From: Fidelibacterota bacterium
GTDB lineage: Bacteria > Fidelibacterota > Marinisomatia > SCGC-AAA003-L08 > TS1B11
Length of the DNA: 64,000 bases
NCBI GenBank assembly: GCA_004124875.1
Contig: SCKJ01000011.1
Location: 1 to 64,000, forward strand
Reading direction: 5' to 3'
Part shown: piece after piece, positions 53,198 through 61,857 of the stretch
Position numbering within the stretch: position 1 is the first letter of the stretch
How the letters are laid out: every line of letters begins with the position of its first letter
Translations under genes and position numbers: made by a program
The notes under the pieces: model-generated
Seen by the model: only the letters and a program-made list of their open reading frames with translations
The model's database searches: none
Told to the model about the DNA's origin: nothing

Positions 53198-55351
53198 TTA
53201 GATGCGCCAATTATAGGAGGCTTTGAAAAACATCGCCCGCTTCACTTCTGTGAATCTGCCACCATATTGGGGCAATGACGGATAATCGTTGGTTTCCAGG
53301 AGTGAAGTCCCATAACCCAGATGAATGACGGTTCCGGGGATATAGGTAAAGCTCGCCAACATGTCTGCCCCGATAGTGCCTGCAAAATCGTTATAGCGGA
53401 CAGTTCCCCTGAAGAAAAGGTACTTGTTCAGGTGATAAGTTAATTTGGTGTTGAGCAGCTTGATTTCAATCATACTGGCAGCGTCGCCCACGGTCATGAT
53501 AGTCGTTCTGCTGATCGATACATCCGCGGCAAGTTTGTCTGACGGCTTGTAGTTCAGAGAGAACGAGCCCACGGTTAAATCTCCCTGAGCAGGGTCTGCC
53601 ACATTGTAAATGGGCGTGCCTCCTGCGATGATGGATGCGCCCAAACGCAGCGATGGGATAATCTGGGTGGAAAAAAACGCCATTGGACCGTTCCGGCTGA
53701 ATCGTTGACCGGCGAATATTTCACTCTCAAAATGATAGTGCAGGCTCAGGGAGGTAGAGCGCGGGAGGATAAAGCTGGCGAGCCACAAGTACTTCCATTC
53801 GTTCATATCATACACTTTATCATGCCGGGATCGGCCGATCATGCCCCCACGAATTCGCTGCAACAGCCCACCCTCAGGGTAGTAGCTGCGCATGGCAGAA
53901 TAGCTAAGCGTGCTGTGTCCATCTCGCGGAATAAAGCCAGTGCTTACCAGGCCTGAGAAATCTGCTGAGATATCCTGATATCCTAACGAGAAGGAATTAA
54001 TACGATCTGAGTACAAAAACACAACACTGCCGGTCGAGCCCGTTCTGGGGTTGGGAGAGCTCGCATCGCTTAAGGTTGCAAAGATCAGGTTGCCCTGCAC
54101 ATTTATTTTGCCGTTTAATCGCCATTTTCCATCGACACCGCCAATCGCATTGTGTCCGATTGCATGGCTGCGGTTAATGGCAATGCCTCCGAGATAGCTG
54201 TCCTGCGAGAGAAGCCGCCGGTAGCGCACAATCGAGTGAGTCGCCGCCGCACCGTTGTAGTCAATATATAATGGTGATTCGTCGACCGTAAACAGGGCCG
54301 AGATAACATTAGACGCCCCCACTTTCCCCGACAGTTTTACACCCACAGAGGGAGATGCAATGGTGCGCGCGTGCAGAAGCCTTCCAAAGCCAACCCCAGC
54401 CATTCCAAAATTGCCGATTCCTTCTAAAAAGAAAGGTCGCTTCTCCCTGAAAAAGTTAGGCACGCGCAGATTCACGCCAACCTGCGGCGCATCGGCTTCC
54501 ACCTGGCTAAAGTCAGGTTTTAGGGTAAAATCCAATATCATTGTAGGTGTGAGGCCTACCTTGGCTGTGATGCCAATAGGACTTCTGCTGGCAAAGGAAA
54601 CTTTCCTTAGTTCACCGGCGTCATTGCTGTAGTCTGCCGACTGCGTAATAACAGGCAATATTTCCACAACCCTTTCGTAGCCCAGCTGCTCAAACTTTAC
54701 CTTCCCGAGCTGACTCAGGAAGGCGCCCCTGTCTGCCCCGATGGCCGGGAAGATCGCCTTTTCCGAATGCCGGCTCAAATTTCGGAAAATGGACAGTCCC
54801 ATGATGACTTCATTGCCGCTCTGGAATCGCAAGCTCTTCCAGGGAATCTGGATTTCCACAACATACCCACGGGGCGTGATGGCTCCTGCAGCGCTCCAGA
54901 TGAAATCCTCTGTTGCATCAAACACACCGTCTGATGCCATGGTTCCATCGGCCTGGGATCCATGTCCATTTACTAAAAAGCCGTAAGCAGTTTGGCCATC
55001 ATTGTAAGTGTCTAATACTACGCCAATCCAATCATCTTGAAACAGGTTGTCCCAGTTAGATACCGCCGCCTTGATTTGCCCAGGATCCGAGTCAAACGCT
55101 TCTACGGCTATGTAAAGATATTGATTGTCGTACGCAATCTGGAAATGGGTGGTCTGTGCAGGCGCGCGTCCGTAGTCGGGCACATAAGTTGCAAATTGAT
55201 CATAGCGTGCCGCTGAGCCCCACACTTCGTCGACCAATTGGCCGTCCAGGACTAAAGAGCTGGTCACCCGCGTGGCCCGTATGTCTGTATTCCCCAAGGA
55301 GACTGAAGTCAAAACTGCTCCTGCAACTAAGAATCTGATTGCTGTTTTCAT
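53198..55351 (-). CDS. DUF5916/carbohydrate-binding-9-like outer-membrane protein
   Basis: 717 aa from the ATG at 55351, supported by TGAGGT seven bases upstream; a GTG at 55360 is also in frame. Signal peptide to about residue 20. Residues about 25-215 are a carbohydrate-binding family 9-like beta-sandwich (LVLDGQLVDEVWGSAARYDQF, FQIAYDNQYLYIAVEAFDSDP, DDWIGVVLDTYND, YVVEIQIPWKSLRF). The remainder is the DUF5916 part, beta-strand-rich (FSQVEADAPQVGVNLRVPNFFREKRPFFLEGIGNF) and probably a barrel in the outer membrane. Function is not known; members are common in Bacteroidota-type genomes. It is co-directional with and downstream of the GlxA-like regulator. Confidence 0.85.
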   Translation of the reverse strand: MKTAIRFLVAGAVLTSVSLGNTDIRATRVTSSLVLDGQLVDEVWGSAARYDQFATYVPDYGRAPAQTTHFQIAYDNQYLYIAVEAFDSDPGQIKAAVSNWDNLFQDDWIGVVLDTYNDGQTAYGFLVNGHGSQADGTMASDGVFDATEDFIWSAAGAITPRGYVVEIQIPWKSLRFQSGNEVIMGLSIFRNLSRHSEKAIFPAIGADRGAFLSQLGKVKFEQLGYERVVEILPVITQSADYSNDAGELRKVSFASRSPIGITAKVGLTPTMILDFTLKPDFSQVEADAPQVGVNLRVPNFFREKRPFFLEGIGNFGMAGVGFGRLLHARTIASPSVGVKLSGKVGASNVISALFTVDESPLYIDYNGAAATHSIVRYRRLLSQDSYLGGIAINRSHAIGHNAIGGVDGKWRLNGKINVQGNLIFATLSDASSPNPRTGSTGSVVFLYSDRINSFSLGYQDISADFSGLVSTGFIPRDGHSTLSYSAMRSYYPEGGLLQRIRGGMIGRSRHDKVYDMNEWKYLWLASFILPRSTSLSLHYHFESEIFAGQRFSRNGPMAFFSTQIIPSLRLGASIIAGGTPIYNVADPAQGDLTVGSFSLNYKPSDKLAADVSISRTTIMTVGDAASMIEIKLLNTKLTYHLNKYLFFRGTVRYNDFAGTIGADMLASFTYIPGTVIHLGYGTSLLETNDYPSLPQYGGRFTEVKRAMFFKASYNWRI

Positions 55352-55383
55352 GATGTTCACCTCATTATCGTGCTGTTAAGGGG

Positions 55384-56397
55384 TTAGGAGTGAAACCGCA
55401 TGCGGTATTCATTTGGTGGTATGCCTAAAAATTTCTGGAATGACCGGCGCATGATTTCCGGCGAGGAGAATCCGCATTCAGCCGCAATCGACTTCAGAGC
55501 TTGCTGTGTCATTTCGAGCTTCCGGCGGGCTGCCTCGACCCGCACCTGTTGGACATATTTGCCTGGGGGCATTCCCGCTTCAGCAGTAAATCTGCGAATA
55601 AAATGTCTTTCGCTCATGGCAGCCTTGGCCGCTATTTTTTTTACCGTAAGCCCCTGATCCAGATTTTCGAGTATCCAGACCTGTAATTCGCTCATATCAG
55701 AAGACGCCAACTTTTGCGCTTCCAGATGGCGACTGAATTGGGATTGTCCACCCGGCCGTTTATAAAAAATGACCAGTTCCTGGGCCACATTCAGGGCAAT
55801 CGTAGAACCCCAATCTTCCTCAACCAGCGCCAAGGCGAGATCAATCCCGGCAGTGACCCCAGCGGAAGTGAAAAATTTTCCGTCCTGCACATATAGAGCG
55901 TTGCAGTCTACAGTAATCGAAGGGAACTTTTGTTGTAACTCGCTGCAATAGGCCCAGTGCGTTGTTGCCTTGCGATTTTCAAGCAGGCCTGCCTTCGCCA
56001 GAATGAAACTGCCGGTGCATATCGATCCTACACGCCGAGAATGACGTGAGGCTTGCTTGATCCAATCCAGCAGATTGGTGTTGGCAGCCTCCACCGCATA
56101 TCCTGTTCCGCCAGCGATGAGCAAGGTATCGATGGGGCCTTTAACATCCCTGTAGGCGCCATCTGCAACCATCTGGATTTTTGACGAGGTCTGGAACACC
56201 CCTTTCGACTCGGCTACCATCTCCAGATCGTAGGCCGCCTCAGTGGTAATACCTTGATCATTCAGCCACCGTGTTGTGCGGCCGAATACTTCCAGCGGTC
56301 CAGTAATATCTAGAATTTGCGTCTGATTATAAACGAGCATTACGACACGACGATGAAGGCGTTTTTTTCGGGCATTTTTTGTAATTGCAGGTATCAT
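55384..56397 (-). CDS. GlxA-family transcriptional regulator (DJ-1/PfpI plus AraC)
   Basis: 337 aa. An N-terminal DJ-1/PfpI-like domain (about 17-200) contains MLVYNQTQILDITGPLEVF, LLIAGG and RRVGSICTGSFILAKAGLL, where Cys occupies the nucleophile-elbow position. The C-terminal AraC/XylS HTH pair (about 235-330) has LTVKKIAAKAAMSERHFIRRFTAEAGMPPGKYVQQVRVEAARRKLE and the second HTH IAAECGFSSPEIMRRSFQKFLG. GlxA regulators sense small molecules and usually activate neighbouring operons. The stop is 33 bp from the start of the DUF5916 gene, so it probably controls and is co-transcribed with that gene. Confidence 0.9.
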   Translation of the reverse strand: MIPAITKNARKKRLHRRVVMLVYNQTQILDITGPLEVFGRTTRWLNDQGITTEAAYDLEMVAESKGVFQTSSKIQMVADGAYRDVKGPIDTLLIAGGTGYAVEAANTNLLDWIKQASRHSRRVGSICTGSFILAKAGLLENRKATTHWAYCSELQQKFPSITVDCNALYVQDGKFFTSAGVTAGIDLALALVEEDWGSTIALNVAQELVIFYKRPGGQSQFSRHLEAQKLASSDMSELQVWILENLDQGLTVKKIAAKAAMSERHFIRRFTAEAGMPPGKYVQQVRVEAARRKLEMTQQALKSIAAECGFSSPEIMRRSFQKFLGIPPNEYRMRFHS

Positions 56398-57065
56398 ATA
56401 TTTTAAAAGCCAGAGTAGCGATTACATTCCTCCGGCCATTTCCCCTTTTAGTGTCGACTAAATTTTAGGTGTAAACTCGATGACATAATATGACATTAAC
56501 CGCACTATTTACGCCATACAACCTTTTCTTTCTTCAGCATCGATTGTAGCAATATCATTGATCTTTCGCCGCTACGCGCCGCCCAATCTCAGCGATAGCT
56601 CCAATCTTCGCTCTTAAGTTTGCTCCTTCAGGTATTGTCCATCCTCCACACATTGGAGACCTCTTGAAAGTAATAATTCCCGTAGCCGGCAAAGGTGAGA
56701 GGCTTATGCCTCACAAAGCCCGGATGCAAAAGGCGCTGTGATAGGTGGCCACCATAGTGAGGAACAGCAGCTGCAGCGGTGCCTTAAATCTATCTGCAGT
56801 TGTATTCAAAACGTCCAACTCGCAGCACCGAAATCATACAATTCTCCTCGAGATATTCGTATATGTAATATAGATGTGAGGACTCTTATTCCTCGCATGC
56901 TGCAAAATCGATTCCCAACAAACCTCCATTTATTGGGCTTAGCCGGCAGAGTTAAACAACCTGCCGAATCACGCCGATTCTTGCCCAAAAACTCATCCGA
57001 AAATCAAGATTCAACAACTGAGTCAATTCACCGTTTATTGAACATTATACATGAAAGGAGCGCTA
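56398..57065. other. Gene-free region upstream of the resolvase
   Basis: 668 bases. A 124-codon frame (56738-57112) lacks domain, ribosome-binding site and codon bias and overlaps the resolvase start, so I do not accept it. Serine resolvases of the Tn3 type act at a res site next to their gene, so such a site might lie here, but I could not identify three ordered subsites. Nothing else is recognisable. Confidence 0.5.
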
Positions 57066-57614
57066 ATGCTGATCGGTTACGCCCGGGTGTCAACGATCGA
57101 TCAGAACCTTGATCTTCAGTTAGACGCCCTAAATAAAGCAGGCTGCACTGAAATCTTCAAGGACGTTATCAGTGGATCAATCTCTGCCCGGGCCGGACTA
57201 GATGAGGCGCTAGCCTATATGAGAGAGGGTGACACCTTGGTCGTGTGGAGACTCGACCGGCTAGGCCGCTCCCTGCGGCATCTGATCCATGTGGTCACCC
57301 AGATCCATCATAAGAAGATGTCATTCAAGAGCCTCAGCGAAAATCTTGACACCACTACCAGCAGCGGGCGGTTGACTTTTCATCTGTTTGGCGCCTTGGC
57401 TGAATTCGAGCGGGACCTGATCAGGGAGAGGACCAAGGCTGGTCTTGAGGCTGCAAGAGCCCGCGGCAGACGAGGAGGCCGACCAAGGGTGATGAACGCC
57501 AAAAAGATAGCCTTGGCCAAGTCCATGCTCAAAGATAAGTCGAACAGCATAGCTGACGTGAGCCAAGCCCTCGGCGTTTCCCGGACGACACTTTATTCCT
57601 ACCTAAGTCAGTGA
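57066..57614 (+). CDS. Serine recombinase (resolvase/invertase family)
   Basis: 182 aa from the ATG at 57066, preceded by AAAGGAG at 57053-57059. The catalytic Ser is Ser9 in MLIGYARVSTIDQ; conserved Arg residues are in VWRLDRLGRSLRHL and the E-helix region GALAEFERDLIRERTKAGLEAARARGR. The last 45 residues carry a helix-turn-helix with SIADVSQALGVSRTTLYSYL. The size and order match small Tn3-type resolvases and DNA invertases. It could resolve dimers of the element or invert a segment. It stands between the cargo region and the replication module. Confidence 0.92.
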   Translation: MLIGYARVSTIDQNLDLQLDALNKAGCTEIFKDVISGSISARAGLDEALAYMREGDTLVVWRLDRLGRSLRHLIHVVTQIHHKKMSFKSLSENLDTTTSSGRLTFHLFGALAEFERDLIRERTKAGLEAARARGRRGGRPRVMNAKKIALAKSMLKDKSNSIADVSQALGVSRTTLYSYLSQ

Positions 57615-57665
57615 TCAGGCTGAATAATCTTTCTTGCACAATAACCCAAAACCAAAGGAGTCATC

Positions 57666-57803
57666 ATGACACAAAAGCAGATCATCAGAGCGGCCAGTAG
57701 AGGCCAGATGGTGCTCAGCATCGCTTTGCTCATCCTCCAAATCGCCGGCCTGCTCAAAGGCCGCGGGGCAGGGAGCCATGCCGGAACCCCGGCTGCCTCG
57801 TAA
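57666..57803 (+). CDS. Tiny membrane protein 1 of an overlapping trio
   Basis: 45 aa, starting MTQKQIIRAASRGQMVLSIALLILQIAGLLKGRG. One hydrophobic helix lies at about 15-30, with a basic N-terminal side. AAAGGAG at 57654-57660 precedes the ATG, an excellent ribosome-binding site. Its stop falls 26 bp inside the next gene. Too short for family assignment, but signal and coupling support a real gene. Confidence 0.6.
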   Translation: MTQKQIIRAASRGQMVLSIALLILQIAGLLKGRGAGSHAGTPAAS

Positions 57804-58008
57804 AGGTAAGGACCAGGTGGTGGACGTTCAGATTCGCCACCTGGTTTTAGGTCTTCTGGCTGTGGGGGCCATCCTGGCCCTGATCTCGGTAGGCGGCAAG
57901 ATCGTGGTCGAACGGGGCCGCATCCGCAGGCAGCAGGACTTGCTCGATGGCGCCCAGGCGCTGCTCGCAATGATTCAACAGCTAAAAGAGAGAGGGAAAT
58001 CAACGTGA
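57778..58008 (+). CDS. Tiny membrane protein 2 of an overlapping trio
   Basis: 76 aa. A basic N-terminus (MPEPRLPRKGKDQ) precedes one transmembrane helix (about 21-43, HLVLGLLAVGAILALISVGGKIVV) and a charged helical tail (RGRIRRQQDLLDGAQALLAMIQQLKERGK). It starts inside the previous gene and its TGA overlaps the next GTG as GTGA. It resembles small holin-like or coat-like membrane proteins of mobile elements in size and topology, but no family is recognised. Confidence 0.62.
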   Translation: MPEPRLPRKGKDQVVDVQIRHLVLGLLAVGAILALISVGGKIVVERGRIRRQQDLLDGAQALLAMIQQLKERGKST

Positions 58009-58172
58009 GCGGTAAAATCAGATTCACCATCACCAACGAGTCGCTGGGCCAACTGGTCGATATCGTTGCCGGGGGCGCATTGCTGATGAGCAACGCCTTC
58101 CTGGTCTTTTCGGGCCTGAAGGAGCAGGCGGACAACAGGCGCAGGCAGCAGACGGCATCTCGGATGGAATAA
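58005..58172 (+). CDS. Tiny membrane protein 3 of an overlapping trio
   Basis: 55 aa with a GTG start whose GTGA overlaps the upstream stop. MSGKIRFTITNESLGQLVDIVAGGALLMSNAFLVFSG contains a hydrophobic segment at about 18-37, followed by a basic tail (KEQADNRRRQQTASRME). Together with the two preceding genes it makes a tightly packed trio of single-helix proteins. This arrangement recalls toxin, holin or phage-coat clusters; the present sequence does not decide. The next gene begins 32 bp later. Confidence 0.6.
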   Translation: MSGKIRFTITNESLGQLVDIVAGGALLMSNAFLVFSGLKEQADNRRRQQTASRME

Positions 58173-58204
58173 AATATCCTTGAACTGTCAAGGGGAGGAG
58201 CGGA

Positions 58205-58894
58205 ATGGCCAAGGGGAAAAAAACGATCGGAGACAGGGTTGGTGAAACGGAAATAGCCCTACCGCCGGATAAATTCGTCTATCAGGATGATGATGGTGTA
58301 CTTCTGGGAAACAGTTTGATGCCTGGCAGTTCTGGAAGAATGACGCCTCTTATAATTTCAAACGCCCAATTCTTACCCAAGTCGCTAAAAAAGATTCGGG
58401 TTTGGCTTGAGAAGTATAGCCTCCAGAAGGATGATGTATTGGCCAATCTAGTACAAGCTCTCACTGGCGTGATCTCCATGGATAGTGAAGCACGACTAGA
58501 ATTTTATCGAGTGTTTCGGGAAACTCAACTCTCCAAGGTGCATAAGCAAATTGAGGCCATTCAAACCGCAATGCACCTCATTTCGAGCGACGATTTGCGA
58601 TTACAAAAACCCTACAAGTTGCTACAAAAGCGAGAAAAACTCTTAACCGCATACCAAAGCCAGCTTAAGTCACAGCACGCTGATGTCCACAAGTTGCTCT
58701 ATCGGGAGCTATATCCTGTCCTACTTCGTTTTGATGAGCTAAACATTAAGCCGGCAGATCAAGATAGAATGCTGCATGATCTCTTTCGTCTTTTTGAGTA
58801 CGAAGATTTCGCAATGAAGGTAACAGACCAATCAATGGTGAACAGGGCAAAAAAAATCAATAATAGCACGAGGGACTGGTTCTCTAAAATATGA
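58205..58894 (+). CDS. Hypothetical helical protein
   Basis: 229 aa, not recognised. GGGGAGGAGCGG just before the ATG is a strong ribosome-binding site. It is largely alpha-helical after residue 50, with charged amphipathic helices (ETQLSKVHKQIEAIQTAMHLISSDD, LQKREKLLTAYQSQLKSQHADVHKLLYREL), and probably forms coiled coils. There is no transmembrane segment or signal peptide, so it is cytoplasmic. It follows the membrane-protein trio and precedes the replication gene, so it may belong to the same late or maintenance unit. No function can be given. Confidence 0.6.
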   Translation: MAKGKKTIGDRVGETEIALPPDKFVYQDDDGVLLGNSLMPGSSGRMTPLIISNAQFLPKSLKKIRVWLEKYSLQKDDVLANLVQALTGVISMDSEARLEFYRVFRETQLSKVHKQIEAIQTAMHLISSDDLRLQKPYKLLQKREKLLTAYQSQLKSQHADVHKLLYRELYPVLLRFDELNIKPADQDRMLHDLFRLFEYEDFAMKVTDQSMVNRAKKINNSTRDWFSKI

Positions 58895-59018
58895 CCTAGC
58901 TCAGTTGTCGGTACTTTAGGCGCATCCTCTCACCCTCGCTGAAGATTTCCGCTTAGCGTACTTTGCTCCTCCTTAGACTTCTTCTACAACTTCTCCTACT
59001 AAACACAGGAGAAGATCC

Positions 59019-59231
59019 ATGGATTCTATCAACATTGCTGAAGGCTTAACTCTCAAGGACCTCGTCCTCGAAACAGGCGCACCACCGCACGTGATTCGTT
59101 ATCTCCATGGTCTTGGCCGACTACCCATCCTTCGAGAATCACCCGGCGCCGGCTATCCGATCATTTTTTCCTCAGCTGCCATCTCGATTATCCGAACTCA
59201 TCTGACTAAATCAGGAAAATCGAGAAACTGA
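59019..59231 (+). CDS. Small MerR-like DNA-binding protein
   Basis: 70 aa. The stretch LTLKDLVLETGAPPHVIRYLHGLGRLPILRESPGAGYPIIFSSAAISII has the pattern of a MerR-type winged helix-turn-helix: an activation helix, a recognition helix around APPHVIRYL, and a wing with GAGYP. No dimerisation helix or effector domain follows. AGGAGAAG at 59007-59014 precedes the ATG. It starts 8 bp before the replication gene and could regulate it, or act as a loader or excisionase. Placement makes a regulator of element replication the best guess. Confidence 0.65.
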   Translation: MDSINIAEGLTLKDLVLETGAPPHVIRYLHGLGRLPILRESPGAGYPIIFSSAAISIIRTHLTKSGKSRN

Positions 59232-59239
59232 GCTTTAGG

Positions 59240-61177
59240 ATGTCCAATTTATCACTAAGCGTAGAAGACTCCTTTAAGCAAGCCATTCTCGATGTGGGCA
59301 TAGTGCCTCCTGATGAGATAATCGCTGACGGCGAGATTCACCGGTGGCATATTCCTGAGGATAAATCTGGTTCAGAAGACGGCTGGTATGTGTTGTACTC
59401 AGATTTAATACCAGCCGGTTCATTCGGGGATTGGAAGCAAGAGATTCGCCATACTTGGAGCGCTAAGAACGGCGCCCAATTATCTCGTGCCGAACGGGAT
59501 AGTCTGGCCAAAAATATGCGTCTGGCAAAACTAAAACGCGCCGAGGACCGCAAGAGACGGCAAAGTGAAGCCAGGGAGCTAGCAAATATTATTTGGGATA
59601 ATGCAGAGCCTGCTGCTGACACCTTTCCCTACCTCCTTTCCAAAGGAGTGAAATCATACTCACTTCGCTCTGATGGCAAGTCCCTAATTGCTGCCCTTCG
59701 GGACTCGGGTGGTGTGCTGTGGTCACTTCAGTTTATTTCTGAGGATGGTGCGAAAAAATTTCTCTTCGGAGGTAAAACAAGAGCCTGTTACTGTTCAATT
59801 GGTAAAATTATAAAGAAGATCTATATCGTTGAAGGATTCGCAACGGGTGCGACCGTTCACTCAATTACAAAGGAGGCTGTGGCAGTCGCTTTTAGTGCTG
59901 GCAACTTGAAAGCTGTTGCCAAATCTCTCCGGGAAAAATATCCTGATGTTACCATCATTATCGTTGGTGATAATGATGTCAAGTCTGAGGGAAATCCTGG
60001 CCGATCCAAAGCGTTTGTGGCAGCTGCTGCAGTTGGTGGTTTAGTCATTCTGCCCGTATTTGAGGCGGACGATGGCGGGACCGATTTTAATGATCTTCTC
60101 TCTGAAGAGGGTCCGGAGGTTGTTAGGAAGCAGCTGAGCTCGCCAATTCGTTCTAGAATAAAAAACTCCTCTGCCACGCTTAACACCGATATCACTTCTC
60201 CGTTCGTCCTTGAAAGCGGCTTTGCGCTTTTGAGTAGGGAGTTCAACCAGTCCGAACCTCTCGTAGGGGAAATCCTCGGGGCAAATAAAAAAATAGTCGT
60301 TGCAGCGCCGGATGGTGTTGGCAAGTCTTTATTCACCCATCAAATGGGGATTGTTTTGGCAGTAGGAGCAGATGATTTTCTCGGGTTCCATATTCCAAGA
60401 CCGCGCCGAGTACTGTTGTTGAATTTTGAGATGAGTGCAGAGCAAATCCAGGAACGACACATCAAGTTTTGCTCGATTCTAACACCAGCGCAAAAAAAAC
60501 GTCTGGCAAATTTTCACTTTAACACAATTGATTCAGGAACAACGCTTTTTTCAGATAATTGGCAGCGAATCCGAGCCACTATAGTTGAAAACCCGCCATT
60601 CGATCTCATAATCATTGATAATCTCTATGCTGCCTCGGGATCAGATGATGAAAGTAACCGAGAATTAAAACCGTTGCTGAGAGAAATATTTGCAATCGCA
60701 GATATTCACAAATCAACGATACTACTCGTTACCCACGATAAAAAGCATGAGCCAGATGCGATGATAAGTAAACATCTAATAAGGGGAGGTTCAACTATCG
60801 CCAACTCGATGGACGCGATTTTGCAGTTGGCGATGTCGCTGAAATCCCCCGGGTTGCGCCTGCTGAAGATCACCAAAAACCGAGATCGGTCACCTAATCT
60901 GGGCAAGACTTTCGGCTTGGAGATGGATCCTGACACTTTGTGGTTTCGTAATCAGGGATTGGTCGATGAAGCCGCCCACCTGCAATATCCTAGGCCTCCA
61001 AAGGGGATAGATGTCCTCACCAAAATGGAAGAAAAATTCTCCACCAAAGATTGGATTCAGGCGGTAGCTGAGCAGGCCGGCAGCAGTCGGCGGACAGCAT
61101 ACAATTGGATTGACAAGCTGACAAAGGCTGGACTGATCCAAATGAAAGGTTGGGGGGGGTATGAAAAGCTGCGCTAA
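59240..61177 (+). CDS. Toprim primase and RecA-fold helicase, element replication protein
   Basis: 645 aa. A Toprim domain with IYIVEGFATGATV (Glu198) and VGDND (Asp244, Asp246) is followed by a RepA/DnaB-like RecA-fold ATPase: Walker A APDGVGKS at 356-363, LLLNFEMS at 392-399 (the strand before the sensor) and DLIIIDNLYAAS as Walker B. The C-terminus has a winged-helix-like AVAEQAGSSRRTAYNWIDKLTKAGLIQMKG. This combination is typical of replication proteins from plasmids, phage satellites and integrative elements, acting as primase-helicase at the element origin. It supports autonomous replication after excision. Confidence 0.85.
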   Translation: MSNLSLSVEDSFKQAILDVGIVPPDEIIADGEIHRWHIPEDKSGSEDGWYVLYSDLIPAGSFGDWKQEIRHTWSAKNGAQLSRAERDSLAKNMRLAKLKRAEDRKRRQSEARELANIIWDNAEPAADTFPYLLSKGVKSYSLRSDGKSLIAALRDSGGVLWSLQFISEDGAKKFLFGGKTRACYCSIGKIIKKIYIVEGFATGATVHSITKEAVAVAFSAGNLKAVAKSLREKYPDVTIIIVGDNDVKSEGNPGRSKAFVAAAAVGGLVILPVFEADDGGTDFNDLLSEEGPEVVRKQLSSPIRSRIKNSSATLNTDITSPFVLESGFALLSREFNQSEPLVGEILGANKKIVVAAPDGVGKSLFTHQMGIVLAVGADDFLGFHIPRPRRVLLLNFEMSAEQIQERHIKFCSILTPAQKKRLANFHFNTIDSGTTLFSDNWQRIRATIVENPPFDLIIIDNLYAASGSDDESNRELKPLLREIFAIADIHKSTILLVTHDKKHEPDAMISKHLIRGGSTIANSMDAILQLAMSLKSPGLRLLKITKNRDRSPNLGKTFGLEMDPDTLWFRNQGLVDEAAHLQYPRPPKGIDVLTKMEEKFSTKDWIQAVAEQAGSSRRTAYNWIDKLTKAGLIQMKGWGGYEKLR

Positions 61178-61187
61178 CACTGAGAAA

Positions 61188-61387
61188 ATGCAACAATCAA
61201 TCTCCTGTCTCTGGGGAGTTGCATTCTTACACAACTGCAGTGGACGTGTGCAACTAATAACGGACGAACTTGCACACTTTCTCTCACGTCTTTGTCCTCG
61301 AGGTAGAGTAGTAATATATAGGAGTAGTGCAACTATATCTACTACCCCTATTGAACGCCCCGTAGACCCACCCCTAATAGTGCAATT
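61188..61387. repeat. Iteron-like TGCAA repeats, candidate element origin
   Basis: Six related words occur in 200 bp right after the replication gene: ATGCAACA (61188), AGTTGCAT (61217), GTGCAACT (61248), AACTTGCA-type (61268), GTGCAACT (61327) and GTGCAATT (61380), some inverted. Between them 61306-61345 is an imperfect inverted repeat (GTAGTAATATATAG and CTATATCTACTAC). Repeats next to a Rep gene are the usual form of an origin bound by that protein; here it is inferred from arrangement. Spacing is irregular. Confidence 0.4.
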
Positions 61388-61396
61388 CGCCTACTC

Positions 61397-61549
61397 ATGG
61401 TTGAAATGAGCTCCTTAGACCCAATCTATCTTGCACGGCTGGATGAACTGAGGACCCCCATCCGGGATTTGGGCAATTCGCCTTGGATGTCGCTAGTCAA
61501 AGTTGTTGCCGAGTTGGCGGCCGAAATGATGGCTGCAACGTGGAGCTAG
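61397..61549 (+). CDS. Possible small ORF after the origin-like repeats
   Basis: 50 codons from the ATG at 61397 (MVEMSSLDPIYLARLDELRTPI ...), ending TAG at 61547. A second ATG at 61406 is in frame. No domain is recognised; the sequence is helix-prone with a hydrophobic end (WMSLVKVVAELAAEMMAATWS). It sits directly before an excisionase-like gene (six bases) and may be a small regulator. There is no strong ribosome-binding site, so confidence is low. Confidence 0.35.
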   Translation: MVEMSSLDPIYLARLDELRTPIRDLGNSPWMSLVKVVAELAAEMMAATWS

Positions 61550-61555
61550 TGAACG

Positions 61556-61819
61556 TTGACAGCTAAAATCAGTAAAGTGAGCAGCAATCAAAAATACTGC
61601 CCCTATTGCGGTCAGTCGGGTGATCGATATTATTCGGTGAGGACCGTTGCCATCCTCCTGGACTGTCCAGAAAAGACGATCCGGGGCTGGATCAATGACC
61701 GAACCATCGGTAGCAAGAAGGTAGGCGGTTTGCGTCGCATCTCGGCAAAACAACTTGAAACATTCATTGAGGATAAGCCCTCAATCAAGGAGATAGCCGA
61801 AGAAGTGGTTGCAGATTAA
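61556..61819 (+). CDS. Excisionase-like small zinc-finger/HTH protein
   Basis: 87 aa from a TTG at 61556 (a GTG at 61577 is also in frame). CPYCGQSGDR near the start could bind zinc with additional ligands. It is followed by the HTH_17-type segment YYSVRTVAILLDCPEKTIRGWINDRTIGSKKVGGLRRISAKQLETF, the pattern of excisionase and MerR-like small DNA-binding proteins. Excisionase genes normally lie near the integrase, as here. The protein should steer integrase toward excision; that is inferred from family and position. Confidence 0.7.
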   Translation: MTAKISKVSSNQKYCPYCGQSGDRYYSVRTVAILLDCPEKTIRGWINDRTIGSKKVGGLRRISAKQLETFIEDKPSIKEIAEEVVAD

Positions 61820-61857
61820 TGCTTGGCGTTATTATAAAAACGTGTTACATTTAGTGT

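Noticed and set aside
56738..57112. 124-codon frame upstream of the resolvase
   Set aside because: No ribosome-binding site, no domain, unusual composition, and it overlaps the well-supported resolvase start.
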